Positions 26,106 through 34,979 of a DNA stretch of 64,000 bases are shown one piece after another. Numbering within the stretch: position 1 is the stretch's first letter; every line of letters starts with the position of its first letter. Position numbers and translations under genes: made by a program. Under the pieces are notes generated by a model. That model saw only the letters and a list, made by a program, of their open reading frames with translations, did no database searches and was not told the DNA's origin. The DNA lies in assembly GCF_029543085.1 (NCBI RefSeq), contig NZ_CP119967.1:4242501-4306500 (forward strand), given 5' to 3'. The DNA comes from Pseudomonas sp. A34-9. Lineage in GTDB: Bacteria > Pseudomonadota > Gammaproteobacteria > Pseudomonadales > Pseudomonadaceae.

Positions 26106-26978
26106 TCAGCTTGATAGTTGCAGCAGCCAGTTTTTGAAGGCGAGCATCGCCGCTGTTTCAGGGCGCGACTGCAAGCGCGTCAACCAGTAACTCCCCGTCG
26201 TAATCTCAATCGCAAACGGCTGACAAATCGCATCCGCCGCCAGTTGCCGGGCGAACATCAGTGGCGGCGCCAATGCCACCCCACTGCCCTGCAACGCCGC
26301 TTCCATCATCGCCAACGAAGAATCGAACACTATGCTTTGCGGCGGTGCTGCATGAGTCGCCAACCCGGCTGCCTCAAACCACTGCGGCCATTCATCGGTG
26401 CGATAGGAGCGCAGCAACGTCTGCTGCAAAAGATCACCCGGCGAATGCAATCGCCGGGCGATGTCCGGCACGCACAACACCGACAGCGGTGCATCGAGCA
26501 AACGCGTCGCCTCAATGCCATGCCACGCGCCTGCACCGAAGCGAATTGCGTAATCGAGACCTTCAGCGGCGACATCCACGCGATTGTTGTTGGTCGACAG
26601 CCGCAAATCTATGAGCGGATGTTTCGCCCGGAAGTCCGCCAGCCTCGGCAACAGCCAACCCACGGCGAAGGTGCCCACCGCACCGACCGTCAACATTTCG
26701 CGATACTGTCCACCAGCGAGGCGTTCGAGGATCTGCGCGATGTGATCGAACGACGTGCTCAGCACCGGCAGCAAGGTTTCGCCTTCGCTGGTCAGCATCA
26801 GCCCACGGGGCAGGCGTTTGAACAGCGTGACGTTGAGTTGCGCTTCCAGGCTTTTGACCTGATGGCTGACAGCCGCTTGCGTGACACACAGCTCCACAGC
26901 AGCGCGGGTGAAACTCAGATGACGCGCGGAGGCTTCAAAGGCGCGCAGTGCGTTGAGCGGCAATTGCGGTCGAATCAT
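26106..26978 (-). CDS. ampR: LysR-family regulator of beta-lactamase, AmpR
   Basis: 290 residues. The N-terminus MIRPQLPLNALRAFEASARHLSFTRAA, HTH segment VTQAAVSHQVKSLE and effector-domain segments LTVGAVGTFAVGWLLPRL, FGAGAWHGIEA and SIVFDSSLAMMEAA match AmpR closely. AmpR binds the ampC control region and switches between repressor and activator according to the murein precursor or muropeptide bound. It is divergent from ampC, as expected. The ATG at 26976-26978 gives the family N-terminus; an upstream in-frame TTG is not needed. Confidence 0.93.
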   Translation of the reverse strand: MIRPQLPLNALRAFEASARHLSFTRAAVELCVTQAAVSHQVKSLEAQLNVTLFKRLPRGLMLTSEGETLLPVLSTSFDHIAQILERLAGGQYREMLTVGAVGTFAVGWLLPRLADFRAKHPLIDLRLSTNNNRVDVAAEGLDYAIRFGAGAWHGIEATRLLDAPLSVLCVPDIARRLHSPGDLLQQTLLRSYRTDEWPQWFEAAGLATHAAPPQSIVFDSSLAMMEAALQGSGVALAPPLMFARQLAADAICQPFAIEITTGSYWLTRLQSRPETAAMLAFKNWLLQLSS

Positions 26979-27138
26979 GCCCAGTCCCAAATTTTTCTAA
27001 TGGCTCGTGCGAGTTTTCGTCGTTTGTCGATTGGTGCCGCTCTGACTAAATTGGCGGCGCTGATCAGTCACCCAACCCGGAAAACGCCCGCAGTGTAGCG
27101 GGATAACACTATCAACACTCATGGAGAGTGGTTCATTC
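26979..27138. promoter_or_regulatory. Divergent ampR-ampC control region
   Basis: 160-base spacer between the two start codons. It contains TTAGAAAAATTT (minus strand) next to the ampR start and AT-rich stretches suited to a LysR-type T-N11-A site. The exact AmpR box is not resolved by eye. Confidence 0.45.
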
Positions 27139-28305
27139 ATGCCATCCATTCAATCGAGCAAAGTCATTTCCTGTGCTGCTTTCAGTCTGCTTGTTGGCGC
27201 CAATACCTGCCTGGCCGCCGTGCCCGGCGATGCGCAACTGTCTGCGCTGGTCGACGCCGCAGTGACCCCGGTGATGCAACAACAGAACGTTCCTGGCCTC
27301 ACCGTGGCGCTGACCGTCAACGGCAAAGCGCATTACTTTAACTACGGCGTCGCCAGCAAAGACACCGGGCAGAAAGTCAGCGAAAACACCTTGTTTGAAA
27401 TCGGCTCGGTAAGCAAAACCTTCACCGCCACCCTCGCCGGTTACGCCCAGGCCACCGGCAAACTGGACCTGTCGACCAAGGCCAGTCAGCTCTGGCCTGA
27501 TCTGAAAGGCAGCGCCTTCGACAACATCAGCGTGCTGCAACTGGGCACCTACAGCGCCGGCGGTTTGCCGCTGCAATTCCCGGACAATGCGGACTCGTCT
27601 GACAAGATGCTCGGCTATTTCCAACAGTGGAAACCGGTGTATCCGGCAGGCAGCCATCGCCAGTATTCAAATCCAAGCCTTGGGTTGTTCGGTTATCTGG
27701 CGGCGAAAAGCCTCGGCCAGCCGTTTGATCAGGCGATGACACAAACCCTGCTGCCGAAACTCGGTTTACAGCACACCTATCTCAGCGTGCCTGCCGAGCA
27801 AATGGACCTGTATGCGCAGGGCTACGACAAGAATGGCAAACCTGTGCGCGTCACACCGGGTGCGCTGGACGCACAAGCTTATGGGGTGAAAACCAGCGCC
27901 GTGGACATGCTGCGTTACGTGCAGGCCAACCTGAAACCGCAATCGCTTGAAGCGTCCCTGCAAAAAACCATCGCCAATACCCACACCGGTTATTACACCG
28001 TCGGTGACATGACTCAGGGTCTGGGTTGGGAAATGTATCGCTACCCGATCAGTCTCGAGCGCTTGCTGGCCGGCAACTCGACGGAAATGGCCATGGAAGC
28101 GCACAAGGTGCAGTGGCTGAATCCGCCGCAACCGCAGCCGCACGATGTGTTGATCAACAAGACTGGCTCTACCGGTGGTTTTGGCACTTATGTGGCGTTT
28201 GTGCCGAGCAAGGACATTGGCATCGTGATCATGGCCAACAAAAACTTCCCGATTCCTGAGCGGGTGAAAATCGCTCACAAAATTCTTAGCGCTGTTGCTG
28301 ACTGA
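27139..28305 (+). CDS. ampC: Class C beta-lactamase AmpC
   Basis: 388 residues, periplasmic serine hydrolase of penicillins and cephalosporins. Signal peptide up to about CLAA; catalytic boxes S90-V-S-K93 (EIGSVSKTFTA), Y176-S-N178 (RQYSNPS) and K341-T-G343 (INKTGSTGGFG) are intact. The start at 27139 (MPSIQSSKVIS) gives a normal signal peptide; an ATG at 27121 is possible but has no ribosome site. Divergent from ampR, so probably inducible. A REP doublet follows the stop directly. Confidence 0.95.
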   Translation: MPSIQSSKVISCAAFSLLVGANTCLAAVPGDAQLSALVDAAVTPVMQQQNVPGLTVALTVNGKAHYFNYGVASKDTGQKVSENTLFEIGSVSKTFTATLAGYAQATGKLDLSTKASQLWPDLKGSAFDNISVLQLGTYSAGGLPLQFPDNADSSDKMLGYFQQWKPVYPAGSHRQYSNPSLGLFGYLAAKSLGQPFDQAMTQTLLPKLGLQHTYLSVPAEQMDLYAQGYDKNGKPVRVTPGALDAQAYGVKTSAVDMLRYVQANLKPQSLEASLQKTIANTHTGYYTVGDMTQGLGWEMYRYPISLERLLAGNSTEMAMEAHKVQWLNPPQPQPHDVLINKTGSTGGFGTYVAFVPSKDIGIVIMANKNFPIPERVKIAHKILSAVAD

Positions 28306-28396
28306 AAATCAAAAGATCGCAGCCTGCGGCAGCTCCTACATTGACCGAGTCAAAACCCGGTCCTGTAGGAGCTGCCGCAGGCTGCGATCTTTTTGC
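28306..28396. repeat. REP doublet, family A (tail-to-tail order)
   Basis: ATCAAAAGATCGCAGCCTGCGGCAGCTCCTACA, spacer, TGTAGGAGCTGCCGCAGGCTGCGATCTTTTT; starts directly after the ampC stop. Confidence 0.9.
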
Positions 28397-28455
28397 TGGC
28401 AAAAAAATGAGCGATCCTGGTGAGATCGCCCATTTTTCAGAGCTCGCTTACGCGA

Positions 28456-29019
28456 TCAGTCATCCGGCATTTCCGGCGGCTTGGCGGGTTTCGCAGGCTT
28501 GGCGGGTTTGGCGTTCTTCGCGCCTTTGGCAGGTTCCGGCGTAGCAGCAACCGGCGCCTGAGCCGCAGCGGCCGCTTCCTTCTCGGCCATCGGCATGGCA
28601 TCGATGGTGTCGAAGATCTTCTTCAGATCCACCGACTTCGCTTCATCCCCCGACGCCGAGAGTTTGGTCTCGCCGTCCTTGCCCACCAGAAACACTTTCG
28701 GATACGCCCCGGCACCGAGCTTCAGCGAGCGCAGCAGCGCCATGGTGTCTTGCTGGCCCATGTCCTTGCCGTCGAGCTGGCCGGACATGTTGAGGATGGT
28801 GTAGACCTTGATGTTGCGGTCGGTGACGCCCTTTTTGTTGGCCGGATCCTCCAGCGACTTTTTAAGGGCTACCCACACAGGGTCGACCGTGCTTTGTGCG
28901 ATCACGATCAGCGGTCGGGCGCGGCCCAGGTCCCCGGCGATGGGCGAATCGTTGTCAGCGGCGAACAAGGGGCCGGCAATCGCCAGCAAGAGTGTCAGGG
29001 TCAGTGACCTGATGAGCAT
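28456..29019 (-). CDS. Exported DUF4174-like protein with Ala/Lys/Pro-rich tail
   Basis: 187 residues. Signal peptide MLIRSLTLTLLLAIAGPLFA; the central part (RPLIVIAQSTVDPVW, YTILNMSGQLDG, YPKVFLVGKDGETKLSASG) has the thioredoxin-like layout of DUF4174 proteins but no CxxC. The C-terminus is low complexity, with PAKPAKPAKP repeats ending PPEMPDD. The ATG at 29017-29019 has AGGAG at 6 bases; the ATG two codons upstream overlaps the ribosome site. Periplasmic; function unknown. Confidence 0.78.
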   Translation of the reverse strand: MLIRSLTLTLLLAIAGPLFAADNDSPIAGDLGRARPLIVIAQSTVDPVWVALKKSLEDPANKKGVTDRNIKVYTILNMSGQLDGKDMGQQDTMALLRSLKLGAGAYPKVFLVGKDGETKLSASGDEAKSVDLKKIFDTIDAMPMAEKEAAAAAQAPVAATPEPAKGAKNAKPAKPAKPAKPPEMPDD

Positions 29020-29227
29020 GCGCATCTCCTTTTGATATCCACGCTCTAATGATTGCGCATCGTGGCGATTGTTCCGGGACAGCCCGGCAAATATCTTCCG
29101 CCTAGTCAGAAGCTTAGGACAGGCGCGACATTGCGCAACATATCCGAGGTGATCGCAACGCGGATTTGATTACCTTTTATGACCACATTAGGGTGGTGGT
29201 TCTGCCAATGGAATGGAGTTGACCCGT

Positions 29228-29698
29228 ATGCACATCGATTACCTGTGCGATCACCCCGAATTGATCGAAGAACTGGCCACGCTCAACTTCAAGGAGTGGG
29301 GCGAGTTTCGTCCCGGGCAAACCGTCGAACACCGCATCGAACACATGCGCGATTCCTGCGGCAAAGGTGCCGTGCCGAGTGTCGTGGTAGCGCTAGAGGG
29401 TTCGCGGCTCCTGGGCGGTGCGCTGCTGATCGAAAACGATTTGAAGCTGCGCCCGAACCTGACGCCTTGGCTGGCCGGGGTTTACGTGAAGGCTGAGGAG
29501 CGCGGTCGCGGGATTGCTTCGCAACTGGTCAATCGAGTGGTCGCGGAAGCGACGGCGTTGGGTGTGCGGGAGTTGTATCTGTACACCGACACGTCGCAGT
29601 CGCTGTATGCGCGGCTGGGCTGGGAAGTGGTTGAAGAATTGGTCTACGACGAGTTGCCGGTGACGGTGATGAAATACACCACTCGCAATCCCTCATGA
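29228..29698 (+). CDS. GNAT family N-acetyltransferase
   Basis: 156 residues from MHIDYLCDHPELIEELATL. The acetyl-CoA loop is visible as VYVKAEERGRGIASQLV (R-G-x-G-x-A), with the preceding strand LLGGALLIENDL and a C-terminal SLYARLGWEVVEELVY segment typical of GNAT enzymes. Acceptor unknown. The ATG at 29228 has GGAG at 9 bases; an ATG five codons upstream (29213) is the alternative. Single gene. Confidence 0.85.
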   Translation: MHIDYLCDHPELIEELATLNFKEWGEFRPGQTVEHRIEHMRDSCGKGAVPSVVVALEGSRLLGGALLIENDLKLRPNLTPWLAGVYVKAEERGRGIASQLVNRVVAEATALGVRELYLYTDTSQSLYARLGWEVVEELVYDELPVTVMKYTTRNPS

Positions 29699-29707
29699 CA
29701 AATAACC

Positions 29708-29795
29708 TGTAGGAGCTGCCGAAGGCTGCGATCTTTTGATCTTGATCTTAAAAACAAGGATCAAAAGATCGCAGCCTTCGGCAGCTCCTACAGGG
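29708..29795. repeat. REP doublet, family A
   Basis: Two inverted TGTAGGAGCTGCCGAAGGCTGCGATCTTTTGAT arms between convergent GNAT and TauE/SafE genes. Confidence 0.92.
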
Positions 29796-29812
29796 GACAT
29801 TGTCAGCAGGCG

Positions 29813-30598
29813 TTAAAAAGCCAGTTTGTAACCGATCAGTACCAGCATCGTCGCCAGGCACGGGCGCAGCACTTCATCGGAGATGCGTCCGGTCAGGTGG
29901 CTGCCGAGCCAAATGCCTGGCAACGAACCCACCAGCAAGAAGCCCAGCACACTCCAATCCATGTTGCCCATGCTCGCGTGGCCGAGACCTGCGACCAGCG
30001 TCAGCGGCACGGCGTGAGCGATTTCAGTGCCGACCAGACGGCGGGTCGGCAGCAGCGGATAGAGAATGAACAGCGCAACAGTGCCGAGGGCGCCTGCACC
30101 GATCGAGGTCAGGGCGACCATGGTGCCGAGGATCAGACCGGTGATTACGGTCATCACGTTCAGGCGCGAACCACTCGGGTTGTAGTTGCCACCGGCGCGT
30201 TTGTGGGCGAACTCGAGCAAGCGTTTCTTGAAGAAGATCGCCAGCGCCGTGGCGAACAGGACGAAGCCCAGCGCCTGTTTGATGATGGCGTTCATCGCGT
30301 CCGGCGCGGTGTGCAGGGTGCTGAGGAACCACAGGGTCATGGCCACCGCCGGCACGCTGCCGAGGGTCAGCCAGCCGGTGATGGCCCAGTCGATGTTTTT
30401 ATTCTTGCGGTGAACGAGCACGCCACTGGATTTGGTAATGGCGGCGTACAGCAGGTCGGTGCCCACCGCCGTTGCCGGGTTGATGCCGAACCACAACAGG
30501 ATCGGCGTCATCAACGAACCACCGCCGACACCGGTCATGCCGACAATAAAACCCACCACCAGCCCGGCAATCACCAGGCCGAAATTCGCCAATTCCAT
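29813..30598 (-). CDS. Sulfite exporter TauE/SafE family protein
   Basis: 261 residues, about eight membrane helices in two repeats. Typical segments are VVGFIVGMTGVGGGSLMTPIL near the N-terminus and LTSIGAGALGTVALFILYPL in the second half. Family members move small organic or sulphur-containing anions across the inner membrane; the substrate is not defined. The ATG at 30596-30598 is preferred to the GTG two codons upstream. Single gene. Confidence 0.9.
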   Translation of the reverse strand: MELANFGLVIAGLVVGFIVGMTGVGGGSLMTPILLWFGINPATAVGTDLLYAAITKSSGVLVHRKNKNIDWAITGWLTLGSVPAVAMTLWFLSTLHTAPDAMNAIIKQALGFVLFATALAIFFKKRLLEFAHKRAGGNYNPSGSRLNVMTVITGLILGTMVALTSIGAGALGTVALFILYPLLPTRRLVGTEIAHAVPLTLVAGLGHASMGNMDWSVLGFLLVGSLPGIWLGSHLTGRISDEVLRPCLATMLVLIGYKLAF

Positions 30599-30716
30599 TA
30601 ACACGTCCAGAAAAACGACAGGAAAAATCTGGCCCGCAGCATAGCGATTTTTCTTATAACCACATATATCGATGCGGTCTATCGTTATGCCATATCGAAC
30701 TCACCACTCTTTCCAC

Positions 30717-30810
30717 TGTGGGAGCGAGCCTGCTCGCGAATACGTTGTGTCAGTCGACACATGAGTTGAATGATCCACCGCATTCGCGAGCAGGCTCGCT
30801 CCCACAGGGG
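30717..30810. repeat. REP doublet, family B (TGTGGGAGCGAGCCTGCTCGCGAA)
   Basis: Inverted arms between the TauE/SafE and MFS genes. Confidence 0.9.
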
Positions 30811-30830
30811 TCGTGGGGGTGGCTGATGAA

Positions 30831-32045
30831 TCAATGCACCCGCCGCCCCGGTTTGAAGCTATGGTTTTTGTTGATCCACACCGTGGCCAGTGCGATCAGC
30901 GACAGAATCAGCAACGCCCACGGAAACGACATCGCCCCCGCGCGATCCAGCAACAACCCACCAAACAAGCCGCCACCGGCAATCGCCACGTTCCATGAGG
31001 TGGTGAGCATCGCCTGCACCACATCGACATGTTCACCGGCCGAATCCGCCGCCGAGGTCAGCAGCAAAGTGGCCGAGCCGCCAAACGACAGCCCCCATAC
31101 CGCCATGCACATATAAATGACCAGTGGTGACGGCGCTGCCAGCGCCAACACCAATGCGGTCAACGCAAACACCGCAAGGCTGATCAACGTCAGCCAGCGC
31201 AGCCAGCGATCCACCAGCACGCCGATGATCCAGATCCCCACCAGCGAACACAGGCCAAACACCAGCAGCACCAGATCAACCCGATCAGCCAGCCCGGCCT
31301 GCATCAGAAACGGCGCGATGTAGGTATAGAGAATGTTGTGCCCGAGCATCCACGTCAGCACCACGAACAGCACCGGTCGCACACCCGGCAAACGCATCGA
31401 TTCGAGCAGCGGCAGACGCTCCTCGCTGGTTTGCCCCGGACGATCCGGCACGGCGATGACAATCCACGCCGCCAGCACCAGAGCCAGCGCCGACATGATC
31501 CCGAAAGACGCGCGCCAGCCGATCAGATTGCCCAGCCACGTCCCTGCCGGCGTGCCCAGTGACAGCGCCACCGGCGTACCGAGCATGGCCATCGCCAGCG
31601 CCCGCCCCTGCTGATGCACCGGCACGATGCCGCGCGCATAACCGGCCATGATCCCCCACGACAACCCGGCCGCCATCCCGGCGAGGAAGCGCGAGGCCAG
31701 GGTCAAACCGTAATGACTGGAAAACGTGGTGACGGTGTTGAACAGCAAAAATCCGCCAACGGTCATCAACAACACCCGCCGCCGTGGCCAGCCGCGCGTG
31801 GCCACGGTCAGCGGAATCGCCGCGACAATCGAACCCAGCGCATACAGCGTCACCAGTTGCCCGGCGAGCACTTCACTGACGTTGAGCCCGGCGCCGATTT
31901 GCGGCAGCAGCCCGGCGGGCAGGGTTTCGGTGAGGATGGCGATGAACCCGGTCATGGCGAACGCCAGCAACGCGGCATAGGGCAGTTTGTCCACTCGGGC
32001 GGTGCGGTCGACGCGAGTGAAATCGGCGCTTGCGGGGTCGGTCAT
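30831..32045 (-). CDS. MFS transporter, DHA1 family (AraJ/SotB-like)
   Basis: 404 residues, twelve helices. N-terminal helix FAMTGFIAILTETLPAGLLPQIGAGL, motif A-like RGWPRRRVLL and the central RFLAGMAAGLSWGIMAGYARGIVP are typical of DHA1 efflux permeases. Substrate unknown. Begins MTDPASADFTRVDRT at 32043-32045 after AGGAGCTGCACCC. It is unrelated in close sequence to the MFS gene at 11203-12366 although in the same broad family. Confidence 0.87.
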   Translation of the reverse strand: MTDPASADFTRVDRTARVDKLPYAALLAFAMTGFIAILTETLPAGLLPQIGAGLNVSEVLAGQLVTLYALGSIVAAIPLTVATRGWPRRRVLLMTVGGFLLFNTVTTFSSHYGLTLASRFLAGMAAGLSWGIMAGYARGIVPVHQQGRALAMAMLGTPVALSLGTPAGTWLGNLIGWRASFGIMSALALVLAAWIVIAVPDRPGQTSEERLPLLESMRLPGVRPVLFVVLTWMLGHNILYTYIAPFLMQAGLADRVDLVLLVFGLCSLVGIWIIGVLVDRWLRWLTLISLAVFALTALVLALAAPSPLVIYMCMAVWGLSFGGSATLLLTSAADSAGEHVDVVQAMLTTSWNVAIAGGGLFGGLLLDRAGAMSFPWALLILSLIALATVWINKNHSFKPGRRVH

Positions 32046-32134
32046 GACGGGTGCAGCTCCTTTTTGATCAATAGTGGCGACGGATTGTATACAAAAACAA
32101 CTTTCACTATTGGATCAATGTGGGAGCTCCGCAC

Positions 32135-32884
32135 TCATTGCACCGGCAAGAAATTCAGGAACAGCAAACTCTGCGCGTAGTTAAGGCCGATCCGCCGATA
32201 CCGCTCATCAAGCATCTGCGTGATCAGGTCCAGTCGCGCAACGATTTTGCCGAACTCGGTGGCAAAACTCAGGTTGCTGCCCTCCTCCGAGATCTCGTTG
32301 GAAAACAGCAGCGGCTGGCCTTCCTTGTTCTGTCGCTGGGACAAAATCCACGTGGCTTTTTCGATATTGCGAGCAGCGTTGTGAACGAACGTCGGGTTGA
32401 TCGCATCGGTCATGTAGAACTCGGTGCGATTGCCATGGGCGGTAACGAGCATGCTGCCGATCGCATAGATAAATGCACCGACGCGGTCACCGAGAAACTC
32501 CGGGCTCATCGCATAGCTGAGCGCCGCCAGGTCCTTTCGGCCACCCAGCACCGGCAGCGGCTGTTGCTGCTCGATGGCCAGGCGAACCTGTTTCACCGCG
32601 GCATGGATGTTGAGAAAACCCGACTTGCGCAGCTCATCCGGGTTGCGCAAGTACAGCTTGCCTTGCAAGCGGTAGAGACTGCTGAGGTTGTCGCGCATCG
32701 CCAGCGTGGCCATGCGGTCGACGCTGGTCTGCAGGAACTCCTGCGGCTTCCCTTCACGCATCTGGTTGAAGAAGCCGTTGCCGTCCTGGTGACTGCAACC
32801 GCTGAAAAACAGCGTCGACAAACACGCCAGCAACAGGCACGGGCGGCGGAAAAAAACAGCGATCAGGGCAAAAGCTCTCGGCAT
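32135..32884 (-). CDS. Predicted lipoprotein, function unknown
   Basis: 249 residues. Begins MPRAFALIAVFFRRPCLLLACLSTLFFSGC: signal sequence with lipobox FSGC, then SHQDGNGFFNQMREGKPQEF. The mature part is mostly helical (RLQGKLYLRNPDELRK, DLAALSYAMSPEFLGDRVGAF, RNIEKATWILSQRQ). The ATG at 32882-32884 is preferred to the upstream GTG at 32902. No recognised domain; outer-membrane location is likely because Ser follows the Cys. Confidence 0.75.
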   Translation of the reverse strand: MPRAFALIAVFFRRPCLLLACLSTLFFSGCSHQDGNGFFNQMREGKPQEFLQTSVDRMATLAMRDNLSSLYRLQGKLYLRNPDELRKSGFLNIHAAVKQVRLAIEQQQPLPVLGGRKDLAALSYAMSPEFLGDRVGAFIYAIGSMLVTAHGNRTEFYMTDAINPTFVHNAARNIEKATWILSQRQNKEGQPLLFSNEISEEGSNLSFATEFGKIVARLDLITQMLDERYRRIGLNYAQSLLFLNFLPVQ

Positions 32885-33031
32885 GAAATCTCGAACGGGC
32901 ACATTCCTGTGCGGCGGGAGTCACCGCATCCTGGCCATGGATAGAGCCGCCGATTGCGAAAAAGTGCAGTGGTGCATGTGATCAGCCGACCTTCGGCACT
33001 TTCCCTTCCGCTAATTAGTCTGTCTTTATTG

Positions 33032-33059
33032 TTGAAATAAACGATTAATCAGCTATAAA
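33032..33059 (+). promoter_or_regulatory. Candidate sigma-70 promoter upstream of the aldose epimerase
   Basis: TTGAAA, 16-base spacer, TATAAA inside an AT-rich stretch. A REP element lies between this promoter and the gene, so the leader would be about 180 bases. This and the REP account for the 358-base gap between 32885 and 33242. Confidence 0.5.
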
Positions 33060-33095
33060 TCTTCACTGCGCATACAAATAGCATGACTAGTTATC

Positions 33096-33197
33096 CTGTA
33101 GGAGCTGCCGCAGGCTGCGATCTTTTGATCTTGATTGTCAGAAGCAGGATCAAAAGATCGTCCCAACGCGGCCCGAGCCTTCGGCAGCGCCTACACG
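33096..33197. repeat. REP doublet, family A, with one interrupted arm
   Basis: The left arm is normal. The right arm reads GATCAAAAGATCG, then about 18 extra bases (TCCCAACGCGGCCCGAGC), then CTTCGGCAGCGCCTACA, so the hairpin has a bulge. Confidence 0.8.
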
Positions 33198-33242
33198 GCA
33201 TCGGCGCCATTTTGAAAACAACAACAAAAAGGAAGGTCAACC

Positions 33243-34391
33243 ATGCTTCAATCCCGTCACCTGCTCTCCGGCCTCGGACTGTCCCTGATGATCGCCACCC
33301 TCTCTGCCAACGCGGCCGGCCTCAGCGCCGAACACAAAGCCTTCGGCAAAACCAATGACGGCACGCCCGTCGAGCAATACATCCTGCGTAACAGCCACGG
33401 CATGCAAGCCACCGTCATCACCTACGGCGCGACCCTGCAATCGCTGAAAGTGGCCGACAAGCACGGCAAGTTCGACGACGTCGTGCTCGGCTTCGACGAT
33501 GTGCAGGGCTACCAGAAAGGCACCGCGTACTTCGGCGCGACCATCGGCCGCTTCGGCAATCGCCTCGCCGAGGGCGCGTTCGAACTCGACGGCAAGCGCT
33601 ATCAAGTGCCGCAGAACGACAAGACCAACGCGCTGCACGGCGGCACGCAGGGCTTCGACAAGAAAGTCTGGAAGGCACAGGAAACCAAGAACAAGGACTC
33701 AGTCGGCGTGACCCTGACCTATCTCTCGGCGGACGGTGAAATGGGCTTCCCCGGCAACCTCACCACCGAAGTGACCTATCGCCTCACCGACAACAACGAA
33801 CTGCGCATCGACTACAAGGCCAGCACCGACAAACCGACCGTGCTCAACCTGACCAACCACAGCTACTTCAACCTCGCCGGCGCCGGCAATGGCGACATCC
33901 TCAAACAGGTTGCGACCCTGCACGCCAGCCATTACACCCCGGTCACCGCCAAACTGATCCCGACCGGCGAACTGGCACCCGTGGCGGGCACGCCGATGGA
34001 CTTCACCAAGCCGACCGCAATCGGCACGCACATCAAGGCGGATCATCCGCAGTTGAAATTTGCCGAGCCGAAACAGGGTGGGTTCGATTTCAACTGGGCG
34101 CTGGATACCAAGGGCGATATCGGCAAAGTTGCTACTGAGGTGAGTGACCCGCAGTCCGGTCGCGTCCTGCAGCTGTTCACCACGGAACCGGGTGTGCAGT
34201 TCTATACCAGCAACTTCCTCGACGGCACGGTCAAGGGCAAGGGTGGCAAGGTCTATCCGCATTGGGGCGCATTTACCCTGGAGACCCAGCATTATCCGGA
34301 TTCACCGAATCAGCCCGACTTCCCGAGTACTCGGCTTGATCCGGGGCAGACTTACAGCCACAGCGTGGTATTGAAGTTCTCCGCGAAATAA
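33243..34391 (+). CDS. galM: Aldose 1-epimerase (mutarotase), exported
   Basis: 382 residues. Interconverts alpha and beta anomers of aldoses. A signal peptide (LSGLGLSLMIATLSANAAG) precedes the beta-sandwich domain, so it acts in the periplasm. Family motifs are TYGATLQSLKV, FGATIGRFGNRLAEG, NALHGGTQGFDKKVW, the catalytic-region TNHSYFNLAG and the C-terminal FTLETQHYPDSPNQ with the catalytic Glu. The ATG at 33243 follows AAAAGGAAGGTC. Followed by a strong hairpin. Confidence 0.93.
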   Translation: MLQSRHLLSGLGLSLMIATLSANAAGLSAEHKAFGKTNDGTPVEQYILRNSHGMQATVITYGATLQSLKVADKHGKFDDVVLGFDDVQGYQKGTAYFGATIGRFGNRLAEGAFELDGKRYQVPQNDKTNALHGGTQGFDKKVWKAQETKNKDSVGVTLTYLSADGEMGFPGNLTTEVTYRLTDNNELRIDYKASTDKPTVLNLTNHSYFNLAGAGNGDILKQVATLHASHYTPVTAKLIPTGELAPVAGTPMDFTKPTAIGTHIKADHPQLKFAEPKQGGFDFNWALDTKGDIGKVATEVSDPQSGRVLQLFTTEPGVQFYTSNFLDGTVKGKGGKVYPHWGAFTLETQHYPDSPNQPDFPSTRLDPGQTYSHSVVLKFSAK

Positions 34392-34408
34392 CCTGCCATC
34401 ACACAATA

Positions 34409-34440
34409 TTGTGGAGAGGGAGCTTGTTCCCTCTCCACAA
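34409..34440. terminator. 13-bp hairpin between galM and the immunity gene
   Basis: TTGTGGAGAGGGA, 6-base loop, then its exact reverse complement, in the gap between convergent genes. No long T run; also resembles a degenerate REP arm. It could terminate either strand. Confidence 0.55.
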
Positions 34441-34496
34441 GTACTTAATCGTGCCCAGGCGTTGATCGCAGCCAACCAGAACTCCCCTCAAACCAG

Positions 34497-34979
34497 TCAG
34501 CTCTGCAGCCACCAATTCAGAAGCGTTTCATCATCTTCGTCATCAATACTTTTATAGATATTGGCGTAATACCATTCGAGCCCCGTTTTCTCGCGAAACC
34601 GATCAAAAAACTCATTGATTTTGTCCATGCCGTTGCTTGAAGGCACAGCCAGCGAGAGATTGCCTTCGAAAACGCCATCAAGCGTTCCACCCAGCTCACG
34701 GCCAACATCAGTTTCGAGTTGTGCAATGACCTCCTCGGGAATGTAGTCGGCGTAGATATGAATACAAAAATTCCCTCCGCGCTTCAGGACTTCGGCGTGG
34801 GTGTTTTTGTTCTTGATCGAGATGACGTCACCTCGAGCCAAATTCAACGCAAGACCAGGTGAAGACAGCAGCTCATAAGTATCCGAGCCCATCGCAATAG
34901 CAGGGAGTTCCTCGAATACAGGGCTATCGTCATTTGATACAAACACCTGAATCAGAACAGGCAATTCTTTATCGTCCAT
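34497..34979 (-). CDS. Putative immunity protein (DUF4265-like) for the Rhs toxin
   Basis: 160 residues, acidic, no signal peptide. The middle ([34 protein letters not shown]) resembles DUF4265 proteins, a family often found beside polymorphic toxins. The ATG at 34977-34979 has GGAG at 6 bases and overlaps the 3' end of the upstream toxin frame by 11 bases, the tight coupling expected of a toxin/immunity pair. More AT-rich than its neighbours. Protection against the HNH toxin is inferred from position. Confidence 0.72.
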   Translation of the reverse strand: MDDKELPVLIQVFVSNDDSPVFEELPAIAMGSDTYELLSSPGLALNLARGDVISIKNKNTHAEVLKRGGNFCIHIYADYIPEEVIAQLETDVGRELGGTLDGVFEGNLSLAVPSSNGMDKINEFFDRFREKTGLEWYYANIYKSIDDEDDETLLNWWLQS

